Source: Pseudoxanthomonas koreensis_A | Lineage (GTDB): Bacteria; Pseudomonadota; Gammaproteobacteria; Xanthomonadales; Xanthomonadaceae | Length of the DNA: 64,000 bases | NCBI RefSeq assembly: GCF_041890415.1 | Contig: NZ_CP169056.1 | Span: 1,674,001-1,738,000 of the forward strand | Reading direction: 5' to 3' | In this document: positions 27,458 to 36,363 of the stretch, piece after piece | How positions within the stretch are numbered: position 1 is the first letter of the stretch | Layout: each line of letters begins with the position of its first letter | Position numbers and translations under genes: made by a program | Notes under the pieces: generated by a model | Databases searched by the model: none | Seen by the model: only the letters and a program-made list of their open reading frames with translations | Told to the model about the DNA's origin: nothing

Positions 27458-27859
27458 ATGCCCAGCTTTCGTCGCCTGCTGCTGATCGCCCCCCTTACGC
27501 TCGCCGTTGCCGGCTGCGGTGTCCTGTACAAGCAACCCATCTACCAGGGCAACCTGATGGAGAAGGAAGCGGTGGACCAGTTGCGTCCCGGGTTGAGCAA
27601 GCAGCAGGTCGCCGGCCTGCTCGGCACGCCCTCGCTGACCGACCCGTTCCACGCCCAGCGCTGGGACTATGCGTCCAGCCAGCGCATCAACCGCCGTGGC
27701 ACGGTCGAGATCAAGACCCTGACCCTGTATTTCGAGAACGATGAACTGGCGCGCTGGGAAGGCGACTACTTCCCCGAGCAGGACGCGGAACTTGCCCGCA
27801 ACTCGCTGCGCCAGTTCGGCCCGAACCTGGCCAAGGACAAGGACAAGCCGCGTCGCTGA
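27458..27859 (+). CDS. bamE: Outer membrane assembly lipoprotein BamE (OmlA)
   Basis: This 133-residue lipoprotein belongs to the BAM complex that inserts beta-barrel proteins into the outer membrane. It has signal plus lipobox A-V-A-G-C with Cys20, then the SmpA/OmlA fold with KEAVDQLRPGLSKQQVAGLLGTPSLTDPFH and WDYASSQR. The C-terminus ends in a basic tail. A TATCAT hexamer about 33 nt before the ATG could be the -10. It converges with rnfH; the stops are 2 nt apart. Confidence 0.95.
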   Translation: MPSFRRLLLIAPLTLAVAGCGVLYKQPIYQGNLMEKEAVDQLRPGLSKQQVAGLLGTPSLTDPFHAQRWDYASSQRINRRGTVEIKTLTLYFENDELARWEGDYFPEQDAELARNSLRQFGPNLAKDKDKPRR

Positions 27860-27861
27860 GT

Positions 27862-28128
27862 TCAGCGTGCGCGGGTTGCCGCGCGCCTGCGCCGCGCCTC
27901 TTTCGGGTCGACCTGCAACGGCCTGAGCAGCTCCACCCGGTCACCATCGCACAGCGGTTGCGCGGGCTGCGCGCCGATCCCGAACACCGCATAGCCGGCC
28001 ACCGGCGCCGCCGCCAGCCCGGCCAGGCGCACCGCATCGGCCACCGTGGCGCCCTCTTCCAGCAGCAACTCGCGCTGCAGGTGCCGGTGCGGCCAGGCAG
28101 CCACCACCTGTACCCGCAGCATCGTCAT
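27862..28128 (-). CDS. rnfH: RnfH-family ubiquitin-like protein
   Basis: The product is 88 residues with a beta-grasp fold (former UPF0125). Diagnostic parts are the opening VQVVAAWPHRHLQRELLLEEGATVADAVRLAG and the C-terminal DGDRVELLRPLQVDPKEARRRRA. The exact function is unsettled; the gene is commonly paired with ratA, as here, where its ATG overlaps the ratA stop (ATGA). An in-frame ATG two codons later is also possible. Confidence 0.92.
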   Translation of the reverse strand: MTMLRVQVVAAWPHRHLQRELLLEEGATVADAVRLAGLAAAPVAGYAVFGIGAQPAQPLCDGDRVELLRPLQVDPKEARRRRAATRAR

Positions 28129-28553
28129 TGGCCCCGGTCGGCCACGCGCACGAAGTCATCGACCATGCGGTCGGCCAGCCCCTGGAAGCCCAGCGTGAAC
28201 ACCGGCCCGAGCAGGCGCGAGGACGGTTCGAAATCCAGGGTCAGGGTCACCTTGCACGCCGATTCGTCCAGCCGGTCGAAGGTCCACACCCCGTGCAGGC
28301 GCTTGAACGGGCCGTCGCGCAGTTGCATGTCGATCCGCGCCGGGCGCTCCAGGCGGTTCTCGGTGGTGAACCAGGTGCGCAATGCGCCCAGTCCGAGATC
28401 CAGCCGCGCCAGCACCCTGTCCTCGTCCTGCTCCAGCACCTGGGCGTCCTCGCACCAGGAGAACCGGCCCGGATAAGCGGCCACGTCGTTGACCAGGTCG
28501 AACATGCGGGAGGCCGGATGCGCGACCAGGGCGCTGCGCTGGATGCTTGGCAT
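28125..28553 (-). CDS. ratA: RatA-type START/COQ10-domain protein
   Basis: This 142-residue single-domain protein has the START-like lipid-binding fold. Visible are IQRSALVAHPASRMFDLVNDVAAYPGRFSWC at the N-terminus and GFQGLADRMVDDFVRVA in the C-terminal helix. Members are called RatA (reported to bind the 50S subunit in E. coli) or coenzyme Q-binding Coq10 proteins; the sequence alone does not decide. It is in an operon with rnfH and divergent from smpB, a conserved layout. The ATG at 28553 is only 48 nt from the smpB ATG. Confidence 0.92.
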   Translation of the reverse strand: MPSIQRSALVAHPASRMFDLVNDVAAYPGRFSWCEDAQVLEQDEDRVLARLDLGLGALRTWFTTENRLERPARIDMQLRDGPFKRLHGVWTFDRLDESACKVTLTLDFEPSSRLLGPVFTLGFQGLADRMVDDFVRVADRGQ

Positions 28554-28600
28554 GGAGCGGAATACGTCTGCGGGCGCGCGAATTGGGAGACAATGGGCCG

Positions 28601-29116
28601 ATGAGCAAGAAGCCCGCCCATGATAAGGCAAAGACCAAGGCGAAGGCCGGACCGACCCAGCGCACGATCGCGCTGAACAAGCGCGCGCGCTACGAATACC
28701 ACCTGGTGGACCGGTTCGAGGCCGGGCTGGCGCTGCAGGGCTGGGAGGTCAAGGCGATCCGTGGCGGACGCGCCAACCTCACCGACGGTTACGCCTACGT
28801 CCAGGATGGCGAGATCTACCTGATCGGCGCCCAGATCACCCCGCTGATCCAGGCCTCCACCCACGTGGTGGCCAATGACCGCCGCACCCGCAAGCTGCTG
28901 CTGCACCGGCACGAGATCGACAAGCTGATCGGCCGGGTCGAGCGCGACGGCTACACCCTGGTGCCCACCGCGATGTACTGGAGCGGCAACAAGGTCAAGC
29001 TGGAGATTGCCCTGGCCAAGGGCAAGAAGGAGCACGACAAGCGCGACACCGCCAAGGATCGCGACTGGCAACGCGAGAAGCAGCGGGCCATGCGCCACCG
29101 CAACAAGGACGCCTGA
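28601..29116 (+). CDS. smpB: SsrA-binding protein SmpB
   Basis: This 171-residue RNA-binding protein delivers tmRNA to stalled ribosomes. It has a basic N-terminal tail, then LNKRARYEYHLVDRFEAGLALQGWEVKAIR, the core GGRANLTDGYA, and a Lys/Arg-rich C-terminal tail (GKKEHDKRDTAKDRDWQREKQRAM) that enters the mRNA channel. The start ATG has GGGAG 11 nt upstream. A GACAAT hexamer ends 6 nt before the ATG, so a near-leaderless transcript is possible. The tmRNA gene itself is not in this window. Confidence 0.97.
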   Translation: MSKKPAHDKAKTKAKAGPTQRTIALNKRARYEYHLVDRFEAGLALQGWEVKAIRGGRANLTDGYAYVQDGEIYLIGAQITPLIQASTHVVANDRRTRKLLLHRHEIDKLIGRVERDGYTLVPTAMYWSGNKVKLEIALAKGKKEHDKRDTAKDRDWQREKQRAMRHRNKDA

Positions 29117-29147
29117 TCCGGAAGGACGCTGCTCCGGCGGCGCGCGC

Positions 29148-29813
29148 CTACTGCCTGTGGCGCTGCGCCAGCACCTGCACTGCATCGGCCAGCGACAACC
29201 CGCGCGAATGCAGCAGCACCACCAGGTGATAGATCAGGTCGGCCGACTCGCCCAGCAGTTGTTCGTCGTTCTGGGCGACGCCGGCCAGCGCCGTTTCCAC
29301 GCCCTCCTCGCCCACCTTCTGCGCGATGCGGCGCACCCCGGCCTCGAACAGGCGCGTGGTGTAGCTGCCTTCCGGGCGCTGGCTGGCGCGCACGGCGACC
29401 AGCGCGTCCAGCTCGGCGAGGAAGCCGACTTCGCCATGCGGCACCGCGGTGGCCGACACCGCCGGTGCGGACGGGAAGCAGCTTGCGCGCTGCAGGTGGC
29501 AGGTCGGGCCACGTGGCCGGGCCAGCACCAGCAACGCGTCGCTGTCGCAATCGGCCTGCATGCCCACCAGTTCCAGCACATGGCCGGAGCTCTCGCCCTT
29601 GGTCCACAGCCGCTGCTTGCTGCGGCTGAAGAACGTGACCAGCCCGGTGCCCTGGGTCACGCGCAGCGCTTCGCGGTCCATGTAGCCGACCATCAGCACG
29701 CGCAGGCTGTCCGCATCCTGGACGATTGCCGGCAGCAGGCCATCGGTCTTGTCCCAGTCCAGCGACTCGGCGGACACCTGGCCGATGGCGGCATTCGGGC
29801 TGGGGCTAGACAT
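29148..29813 (-). CDS. hisIE: Bifunctional phosphoribosyl-AMP cyclohydrolase / phosphoribosyl-ATP diphosphatase
   Basis: This 221-residue fusion performs steps 2 and 3 of histidine synthesis. The HisI half (about 1-115) has VGYMDREALRVTQGTGLVTFFSRSKQRLWTKGESSG and zinc ligands near QADCDSDALLV and GPTCH. The HisE half (about 125-221) has GSYTTRLFEAGVRRIAQKVGEEGVETALA and the helical ADLIYHLVVLL. The start at 29813 overlaps the hisF stop by 8 nt. It is the last gene of the his operon and converges with smpB. Confidence 0.96.
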   Translation of the reverse strand: MSSPSPNAAIGQVSAESLDWDKTDGLLPAIVQDADSLRVLMVGYMDREALRVTQGTGLVTFFSRSKQRLWTKGESSGHVLELVGMQADCDSDALLVLARPRGPTCHLQRASCFPSAPAVSATAVPHGEVGFLAELDALVAVRASQRPEGSYTTRLFEAGVRRIAQKVGEEGVETALAGVAQNDEQLLGESADLIYHLVVLLHSRGLSLADAVQVLAQRHRQ

Positions 29814-30579
29814 GACGCACCTCGATCTGGCGCTCCCGCAGGAAACGCTTGAGTTCCGGAATGGGGATGGCGCCGCTGTGGAACACGCTGGCGGCCAGCG
29901 CACCGTCCACGTCGGCCTGTTCGAACACGTCGGCAAAGTGCGCCATCTCGCCCGCACCCCCGGACGCCACCAGTGGCACCCGGCACAGCGCACGCGCCTG
30001 GCGCAGCTGTTCCACGTCGTAACCGCGACGCACGCCGTCGTTGTCCATGCAGTTGAGCACGATCTCGCCCGCGCCCAGGCGCTGGGCCTCGGCAATCCAG
30101 TCCAGGGTGCGCGCGCCCGGGGCGCGGGTGCGGGTGGGATCGCCGGTATTGGTGCGCACCCGCCACTGGCCGTCGTCCTCGCGGATCGAATCGATGCCCA
30201 CCACCACGCATTGCACGCCGAAGGCGTCGGCCAGCTCGGACACCAGCGCCGGCCGCTCCAGCGCCGGCGAGTTGACCGAGATCTTGTCGGCGCCGGCATG
30301 CAGCACGCGACGCGCGGTTTCCACCTCGCGGATGCCACCGGCCACGCAGAACGGAATGTCGATCAGGCGCGCCACCCGCTCCACCCAGGCGTAATCCACC
30401 GAGCGCCCTTCCGGGCTGGCGCCGATGTCGTAGAACACCAGTTCGTCGGCGCCCTGGTCGCGGTAACGCAGGGCCAGCTCGACGATGTCACCCATGTCCA
30501 CGTGGTCGCGGAAGCGCACGCCCTTGACCACGCGCCCGTCGCGCACGTCCAGGCACGGGATGATGCGCCGGCTCAGCAT
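29806..30579 (-). CDS. hisF: Imidazole glycerol phosphate synthase, cyclase subunit HisF
   Basis: This 257-residue (beta-alpha)8 barrel opens with the conserved SRRIIPCLDVRDGRVVKGV and includes the phosphate-binding VAGGIR and LVASGGAGEMAHF. With HisH it forms the ammonia-channelling synthase producing IGP and AICAR. It overlaps hisA by 7 nt and hisIE by 8 nt. Confidence 0.97.
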   Translation of the reverse strand: MLSRRIIPCLDVRDGRVVKGVRFRDHVDMGDIVELALRYRDQGADELVFYDIGASPEGRSVDYAWVERVARLIDIPFCVAGGIREVETARRVLHAGADKISVNSPALERPALVSELADAFGVQCVVVGIDSIREDDGQWRVRTNTGDPTRTRAPGARTLDWIAEAQRLGAGEIVLNCMDNDGVRRGYDVEQLRQARALCRVPLVASGGAGEMAHFADVFEQADVDGALAASVFHSGAIPIPELKRFLRERQIEVRHV

Positions 30580-31328
30580 GGTGCGCCCTGCTCTTCGGCC
30601 AGCGCGTCGGCCAGCGCCAGGCGGCCCTCGAGCAGGGCGCGGCCGAGCACCGCGCCGGCGCAGCCCGCCTCGCGCGCGCCGCGCACGTCGGCCGCGTCAC
30701 GCACGCCGCCCGAGGCCTGCACCGCCACACCCGGGGCACGCCCGCGCAGGTGTGCGTACAGCTCCAGGTTGGGGCCGGACAGCATGCCGTCGCGGGCGAT
30801 GTCGGTGCACAGCAGGTGGCGCAGGCCGGCATCGAGGTAACGCGGCAGCAGCTCATCCAGGGTGGCGCCCGCATCCTCGGTCCAGCCGTGCACCGGCAAC
30901 TTCCACACGCCGGCCGCGTCCTGGCGCGTATCCAGCGCCACGGTGATCCGCTCGCCGCCGAACTCGGCCAGCCAGGCAGTCACTGCCTCCGGTTCGCGCA
31001 CCGCAAGCGACCCGACCACGACCCGTGCCGCTCCGGCATCGAGGATCCGGGCCACGTCATCGCGCGAGCGCACGCCGCCACCGGTCTGCACCTGCAGGCC
31101 GGTCTGGCCTGCGATGTCGCCCAGCAGCGGACCCAGGGTGTAGCCGCCGGCCTTGGCCGCATCCAGGTCGACCAGGTGCATCCAGCGTGCACCGGCGCTG
31201 GCAAAGGCAGCCGCACGCGGCAACGGATCATCGCCGTACTGCGTCTCGCGCGCATAGTCGCCCTGGGCCAGCCGCACGACACGGCCGCCGCGGATGTCCA
31301 GTGCGGGATAGAGCGTGAATACACCCAT
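30573..31328 (-). CDS. hisA: Phosphoribosylformimino-5-aminoimidazole carboxamide ribotide isomerase HisA
   Basis: This 251-residue half-barrel duplicate of HisF starts FTLYPALDIRGGRVVRLAQGDY, with catalytic Asp in PALDI and Asp in LCTDIARDGMLSGPN. Phosphate loops are QTGGGVRS and QASGGVRDAADV. The start at 31328 meets the hisH stop at the same base, giving very tight packing. Confidence 0.97.
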   Translation of the reverse strand: MGVFTLYPALDIRGGRVVRLAQGDYARETQYGDDPLPRAAAFASAGARWMHLVDLDAAKAGGYTLGPLLGDIAGQTGLQVQTGGGVRSRDDVARILDAGAARVVVGSLAVREPEAVTAWLAEFGGERITVALDTRQDAAGVWKLPVHGWTEDAGATLDELLPRYLDAGLRHLLCTDIARDGMLSGPNLELYAHLRGRAPGVAVQASGGVRDAADVRGAREAGCAGAVLGRALLEGRLALADALAEEQGAPC

Positions 31329-31930
31329 CAGAATTCCATCTCCAGGAAGTTGCGGAGGATGCGCGCGCCGGTGGTGGCCGAGCGCTCGGGGTGGAACTGG
31401 GCGCCGCAGTGGCGGCCATGCTGGACCACCGCGGTAAACAGGCCGCCGTGGTCGCTGGCGGCAACCGTGTCGGCAGTCAGCGGTGCGGCATAGCTGTGCA
31501 CGAAGTAGGCGCTGGCGCCCTCGCCCACGCCATCGAGCAGCGGCGAAGGACGCATTTGACGCAGCACGTTCCAGCCCATGTGCGGCACCCGGATACCCGG
31601 CGCCGCAGGCAGCTTGCGCACCGTCCCCGACACCAGGCCCAGGCATTCGACATCGCCTTCCTGCGAGTGCTCGTACAGCAGTTGCATGCCCAGGCAGATG
31701 CCCAGCAGCGGTGCCTGCAGTGCGCGCAACGGCTGCACCAGCCCCTGCGCATGCAGCCGGCGCATGGCCTCGGGGGCGGCACCGACGCCGGGCAGGATCA
31801 CCCGGCCGGCACCTTCCAGCCCGGCCGCGTCGGCCACCACGCGCGGCTGCACGCCCAGGCGTTCGAGTGCATAGCAGACCGAGCCCAGGTTGGCCCCGCC
31901 GGCGTCGATCACCGCGACATCCAGGCTCAC
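31328..31930 (-). CDS. hisH: Imidazole glycerol phosphate synthase, glutaminase subunit HisH
   Basis: This 200-residue class I glutamine amidotransferase shows the nucleophile Cys in LLGICLGMQLLYEHS and the His/Glu pair in CGAQFHPERS. LPGVGAAPEAM forms the oxyanion strand. The start is GTG 31930, overlapping the hisB stop as GTGA. It supplies ammonia to HisF. Confidence 0.96.
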   Translation of the reverse strand: MSLDVAVIDAGGANLGSVCYALERLGVQPRVVADAAGLEGAGRVILPGVGAAPEAMRRLHAQGLVQPLRALQAPLLGICLGMQLLYEHSQEGDVECLGLVSGTVRKLPAAPGIRVPHMGWNVLRQMRPSPLLDGVGEGASAYFVHSYAAPLTADTVAASDHGGLFTAVVQHGRHCGAQFHPERSATTGARILRNFLEMEF

Positions 31931-33003
31931 AGCACGCCCTTGGTGGAGGGCAACACGTTGCCCTCGATGCGGATCGCCTGGCGCAGGGTCCTGGCCAGCG
32001 CCTTGAAGCTGGCTTCGACCTTGTGGTGGTCGTTGTCGCCGGTGACGGTGATGTGCAGGTTCATGCCCGCCGCATCGCACAGCGAGCGGAAGAAATGCTG
32101 AACCAGTTCGGTGGGCATGTCCCCCACCCGCTCGCGGCTGAAGCTGCCTTCGAACACCAGGTAGGGCCGGCCGCTGAAATCCAGCGCCGCGCTGGCGCAG
32201 GTCTCGTCCATCGGCAGGGTGAAACCGTAGCGGCCGATGCCGCGCTTGTCGCCCAGCGCCTCGCGCAGCGCCTGGCCCAGCGCCAGGGCGGTGTCCTCGA
32301 TGGTGTGGTGCTCGTCGATGTGCAGATCGCCGTCGGTGCGGATCTTCAGTTCGAAGCCGCCGTGCTTGCCGATCTGGTCGAGCATGTGGTCGTAGAACGA
32401 CAGCCCGGTGTGGACCTGCGGGTCGGCCACCCGGTCCAGGTCCACCTCGACCCGGATCCGGGTCTCGCGGGTATTGCGCTCCACTACCGCCCGGCGCGGC
32501 GCGGCAACCAGTTCGTGGGCGATGCCGGCCCAATCCCATTCACCGCCGAACTGCGCGGTCTTGAGCTGGAACGCGCGGATGCCCAGGTTGGCGGCGAACT
32601 CATTGTCGGTGGGACGATCGCCGACCATCGCCGAGCGCTTCCAGTCGATGCCGCGGTCCTGGATGTAGGGCAGCACCAGACCGATGCCGGGCTTGCGCGT
32701 GGGCTTGTTCTCGTGCGGCCAGCTGCAGTCGATCAGCACGTCGCGGAAGCTGATGCCCTGGCTCTGGAATACCTGCATCATCAGCTCGTGCGGGCCGTCG
32801 AAACTGGCTTGCGGATAGCCCTCCGTGCCCAGCCCGTCCTGGTTGGAGACCATCACGAACTGCCAGCCGGCATCGCGCAGGCGCAGCAGCGCCGGGATCA
32901 CGCCGGGGACGAAGCGCAGCTTCGCGTAGGCGTCGATCTGGAAATCTTCCGGCTCCTCGATCAGGGTGCCGTCGCGGTCGACGAACAGGATGGGAGTGCT
33001 CAT
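31927..33003 (-). CDS. hisB: Bifunctional histidinol-phosphatase / imidazoleglycerol-phosphate dehydratase HisB
   Basis: This is a 358-residue fusion. The N-terminal HAD phosphatase (about 1-165) has the nucleophile motif FVDRDGTLIEEP, VSNQDGLGTEGYP and GDRPTDNEFA. The C-terminal IGPD domain shows the metal-binding HHTIEDTALALGQ, FYDHMLDQIGKHGG and GDNDHHKVEASFKALAR. The fused form is typical of gammaproteobacteria. It overlaps hisC by 4 nt (ATGA). Confidence 0.97.
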   Translation of the reverse strand: MSTPILFVDRDGTLIEEPEDFQIDAYAKLRFVPGVIPALLRLRDAGWQFVMVSNQDGLGTEGYPQASFDGPHELMMQVFQSQGISFRDVLIDCSWPHENKPTRKPGIGLVLPYIQDRGIDWKRSAMVGDRPTDNEFAANLGIRAFQLKTAQFGGEWDWAGIAHELVAAPRRAVVERNTRETRIRVEVDLDRVADPQVHTGLSFYDHMLDQIGKHGGFELKIRTDGDLHIDEHHTIEDTALALGQALREALGDKRGIGRYGFTLPMDETCASAALDFSGRPYLVFEGSFSRERVGDMPTELVQHFFRSLCDAAGMNLHITVTGDNDHHKVEASFKALARTLRQAIRIEGNVLPSTKGVL

Positions 33004-34106
33004 GCGATGGTTTCCTTCGCGCCCAGTGCAGCCAGGACGCGGTCGTTCTCTTCGGGGGTGCCCACGGTGATGCGCAGTGCATCGTGGAGTTGCGGTGCGG
33101 CGCGCTGGTCGCGGACCACCACGCCGGCGGCCAGTAGCCGCTCGAACGCGGTGCCGGCATCGGCCAGGCGCACCAGCAGGTAGTTGCCGTCGGACGGGTA
33201 GACCCGGGTCACGCCGTCCATGGCCGCCAGCGCGGTGGCCAGGCGCGCGCGCTCGCTTCGGACCTGCTCGACACCTGCTGCGGTCCGGGCCAGGGCCTCG
33301 GGCGACAGCCCCGCGGTGGCCAGCTGCGCGCACGGCGTGGGCACCGGATACGGGGCCTGGCAGGCACGCAGCACCCGCACCAGCGCCGGATCGGCCACCA
33401 GCACCCCGATCCGCGCGGCCGCCAGTGCGTGCGCCTTGGACAAGGTCCGCAGCACGGCGAGGTTGCGATGCGCTTCCATCAGGCTGATCGCCGACGGCTG
33501 CGCGGAGAATTCGCCATAGGCTTCGTCCACCACCACCAGCGCGCGGCCTTCCAGGCGTGCGGCCAGGGCGGCGATGCCGTCCAGCGGCACGCTGGCGCCG
33601 GTCGGGTTGGAAGGCGAGCACAGGAACACCAGCTTGGCCGCACCGCGCTCGGCGGCAGCGGCCACGGCCTCGAGGTCGGCGCTGAAGCCGGCCGGCCCGT
33701 CGACCAGGGGCACTTCCAGCAGCGGTGCATTCTGCAGGCGGGCACTGACCGCATACATGCCGAACACCGGCGGCGTGCTCAGCACCGCGTCGCGGCCGGG
33801 CGTGCACAGCACCCGCACCAGCAGGTCGATGGCCTCGTCGCTGCCACGTCCGATCAGCAGCTGTTCCTGGCTGCAGGCATAGACCCGGGCCAGCGCCTCG
33901 CGCAGGCCCGGTGGCTGCGGATCCGGATAGCGGCGGCTGCTGCCGGCCGTGTCGGCTGGATTGGCCCACGGGCTTTCGTTGGCGTTGAGCCATACCTCGC
34001 CGCGCACGTCGCAGGTGCGCGCAGAGGCGTAGCCGCCGAAGCCGCGCAGATCCTCGCGCACCAGCGACAGCAGCGGGTCGCTCGCCGCCGGTCCAGGCGC
34101 GTTCAT
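33000..34106 (-). CDS. hisC: Histidinol-phosphate aminotransferase HisC
   Basis: This 368-residue PLP enzyme makes histidinol phosphate. Motifs are LNANESPWANPA near the N-terminus, GRGSDEAIDLLVRV, CSPSNPTGASVP, VVVDEAYGEF and the PLP lysine in RTLSKAHALAAARIG. The ATG overlaps the hisD stop (ATGA). Confidence 0.96.
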   Translation of the reverse strand: MNAPGPAASDPLLSLVREDLRGFGGYASARTCDVRGEVWLNANESPWANPADTAGSSRRYPDPQPPGLREALARVYACSQEQLLIGRGSDEAIDLLVRVLCTPGRDAVLSTPPVFGMYAVSARLQNAPLLEVPLVDGPAGFSADLEAVAAAAERGAAKLVFLCSPSNPTGASVPLDGIAALAARLEGRALVVVDEAYGEFSAQPSAISLMEAHRNLAVLRTLSKAHALAAARIGVLVADPALVRVLRACQAPYPVPTPCAQLATAGLSPEALARTAAGVEQVRSERARLATALAAMDGVTRVYPSDGNYLLVRLADAGTAFERLLAAGVVVRDQRAAPQLHDALRITVGTPEENDRVLAALGAKETIA

Positions 34107-35434
34107 GCCGAGGCTTCCTGCATGCGCAGCACCACTGCATTGGCGTGTGCATCCAGTTGCTCGGCGCGGGCCAGGGTCACCGCGCAGGCACCGATGGCGA
34201 GCAGGCCTTCGCGGCTGGCGGCCTGCACGCTGACCGCATTCTGGAAGCTGCCCACGCTCACCCCGCTCCATGCCCGGGCCGCGCCATTGGTCGGCAACAC
34301 GTGGTTGGTGCCACTGCAGTAATCGCCCAGTGCCTCCGGGGTCCAGTCGCCGAGGAATACCGAGCCGGCCGCCTCCACCCGCTCCAGCCAGGCGCGCGGC
34401 TCGCGCAGGGCCAGGATCAGGTGCTCGGGCGCGTAGTCGTTGCTGATCGCAAACGCTTCCTCCAGCGACTCCACCCGGATCAGGCGCGACGCCGACAGCG
34501 CCTTGCGCGCGATCTCCACGCGCGGCAGCGCGGCCAGCTGCACCGCCAGTTCCTGTTCCACCTGGTCGATCAGCGCTGCACTGTCGGACAGCAGCAGCAC
34601 CTGGGAATCGGGGCCGTGTTCGGCCTGTGACAGCAGGTCGGCGGCGACGAAGGCCGGGTTTGCGCCCTGGTCGGCGATCACCAGCACTTCGGACGGACCG
34701 GCCGGCATGTCGATGGCCGCCGCACCGCCCTGCACCACCTGGCGCTTGGCCTCGTCCACGTAACTGTTGCCCGGGCCGAAGATCTTGTCGACCTTGGGCA
34801 CGCTGGCGGTGCCGTAGGCCAGCGCGGCCACGGCCTGGGCGCCACCGAGCTTGAATACCCGGCCGACGCCGGCCAGGCGCGCGGCCACCAGCACCGCCGG
34901 ATCGGCGCTGCCATCGGCGCGCGGCGGCGTGCACACCACCACCTCGCGGCAGCCGGCCAGGCGCGCGGGCACGCACAGCATCAATGCGGTGGACGGCAAC
35001 GGCGCGCTGCCGGCGGGCACGTACAGCCCCACCCGCGGCACCGGCCGGATCATGCGCTCGCAGCGCACGCCCGGCGCGGTATCGACCACATAGCCCTGGC
35101 TCATGCCGGCGCGGTGGAAGGCCTCGATCCGCTGCATCGCCTCGACCATGGCCTGGCGCAGTTCCGGTGCCACCGCGGCCTCGGCGGCGGCGAATTCGGC
35201 GGCATCGACTTCGAAACGCTGCAGTTCCACCCGGTCAAAGCGCGCGGTCAGCGCGCGCAGCGCTTCGTCGCCATGCTCGCGCACGGCATCGAGCACGCTG
35301 GCCACGGCGCGGCGCGTGTCCTGGGCCACGGCCTGCACCGGGCGGGTCAGCGCACGGGCGCGGGCGCCGGCATCCAGCGCGCTCCATTCCAGTCGGTTCC
35401 AGGCGGCGACATCCCCGGCGGCGGCAGCGTTCAT
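34103..35434 (-). CDS. hisD: Histidinol dehydrogenase HisD
   Basis: This 443-residue zinc enzyme catalyses the two-step oxidation of histidinol to histidine. The family core is evident: VGLYVPAGSAPLPSTALMLCVPA, VDKIFGPGNSYVDEAKRQV, DMPAGPSEVLVIADQGANP, LLSQAEHGPDSQVLLLSD and FLGDWTPEALGDYCSGTNHVLPT (the metal-site His). It overlaps hisG by 4 nt. The N-terminal 25 residues are Ala-rich and less conserved. Confidence 0.97.
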   Translation of the reverse strand: MNAAAAGDVAAWNRLEWSALDAGARARALTRPVQAVAQDTRRAVASVLDAVREHGDEALRALTARFDRVELQRFEVDAAEFAAAEAAVAPELRQAMVEAMQRIEAFHRAGMSQGYVVDTAPGVRCERMIRPVPRVGLYVPAGSAPLPSTALMLCVPARLAGCREVVVCTPPRADGSADPAVLVAARLAGVGRVFKLGGAQAVAALAYGTASVPKVDKIFGPGNSYVDEAKRQVVQGGAAAIDMPAGPSEVLVIADQGANPAFVAADLLSQAEHGPDSQVLLLSDSAALIDQVEQELAVQLAALPRVEIARKALSASRLIRVESLEEAFAISNDYAPEHLILALREPRAWLERVEAAGSVFLGDWTPEALGDYCSGTNHVLPTNGAARAWSGVSVGSFQNAVSVQAASREGLLAIGACAVTLARAEQLDAHANAVVLRMQEASA

Positions 35435-36363
35435 GCCAGCGACCTCTCCACGGTCAACACCATCAACCCGCGCGCACCTGCGCGCTCCAGGTCCTCCAGT
35501 TGCTGCCAGCTCACCGTGCCCTCGCACATGGTCTGCAGGGCCAGGGTGCCGTTGCCGCCGGGCCGGCCCTGGTCGGGCACGACCACCAGCGGGCCAGCAT
35601 CCTGCAGCAACTGCTCCAGTGCGGGCAGCGCTTCGCGCGCGGCGTTGAACATCAGCAGCTTGCGGTCCTTGAGCTGGAGCACGCCGTCCACCCGCCGCAG
35701 CAGCATCTGCGCCAGGCCGGCACGGGCATCATCGAAACTGCCTGCCGGACCGGCCAGCACCGCCTCGCTGTCGAGCAGGTTTTCCACCGGCTTGAGCTGG
35801 TTGGCGACCAGGGTGGCGCCGCTGGAGACCAGGTCGCAGATCAGTTCGGCCGTGCCCAGGCGCGGGGCGATCTCGACCGAGCCGGACAGTTCCACCACCT
35901 GCGCGTCGATGCCCTCGCGCGCCAGCCACTGGCCGAGGATGGCCGGGTAGCTGGTGGCGATGCGCAGGCCCTTGTCCTTGATCTGCCCGGGTCCGGTCCA
36001 GTCCCAGTCCTCCGGCACCGCCAGCATCAGCCGGCACTGGCCGAAGCCAAGCCCGCGCAACTCGCGGTAGGCCGGCGCCAGGCCGTTGCGCAGGCGCGTG
36101 CCGGCCTGCTCCTCCAGTTCGTTGCGGCCGACCACGCCCAGGTCGCAGACGCCATCGGCGATCAAGCCGGGGATGTCGTCGTCACGAACCAGCAGCAGGT
36201 CCACCGGCAGCGTTTCGCCGTAGCAGAACAGCTTGTCGCGGCTTTCGCGCCAGCTCAGGCCGCAGGCCGCCAGCAGCTTGCGTGCCGGCTCGGCCAGGCG
36301 GCCGCTCTTCTGGATGGCGATGCGCAGGCGGTCGCGGGTGGCGGTGCCCAGGGTAAGCGTCAT
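35431..36363 (-). CDS. hisG: ATP phosphoribosyltransferase HisG, long form
   Basis: This 310-residue enzyme commits ATP and PRPP to histidine synthesis. The length and C-terminal regulatory extension show the long, histidine-inhibited form that needs no HisZ. Conserved parts are RLRIAIQKSGRLAEPARKLLAACGL, LLVRDDDIPGLIADGVCDLGVVG, IATSYPAILGQWL and SSGATLVANQL. Its start overlaps the stop of the TrpR-like gene, so the regulator is translationally tied to the pathway. Confidence 0.97.
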   Translation of the reverse strand: MTLTLGTATRDRLRIAIQKSGRLAEPARKLLAACGLSWRESRDKLFCYGETLPVDLLLVRDDDIPGLIADGVCDLGVVGRNELEEQAGTRLRNGLAPAYRELRGLGFGQCRLMLAVPEDWDWTGPGQIKDKGLRIATSYPAILGQWLAREGIDAQVVELSGSVEIAPRLGTAELICDLVSSGATLVANQLKPVENLLDSEAVLAGPAGSFDDARAGLAQMLLRRVDGVLQLKDRKLLMFNAAREALPALEQLLQDAGPLVVVPDQGRPGGNGTLALQTMCEGTVSWQQLEDLERAGARGLMVLTVERSLA

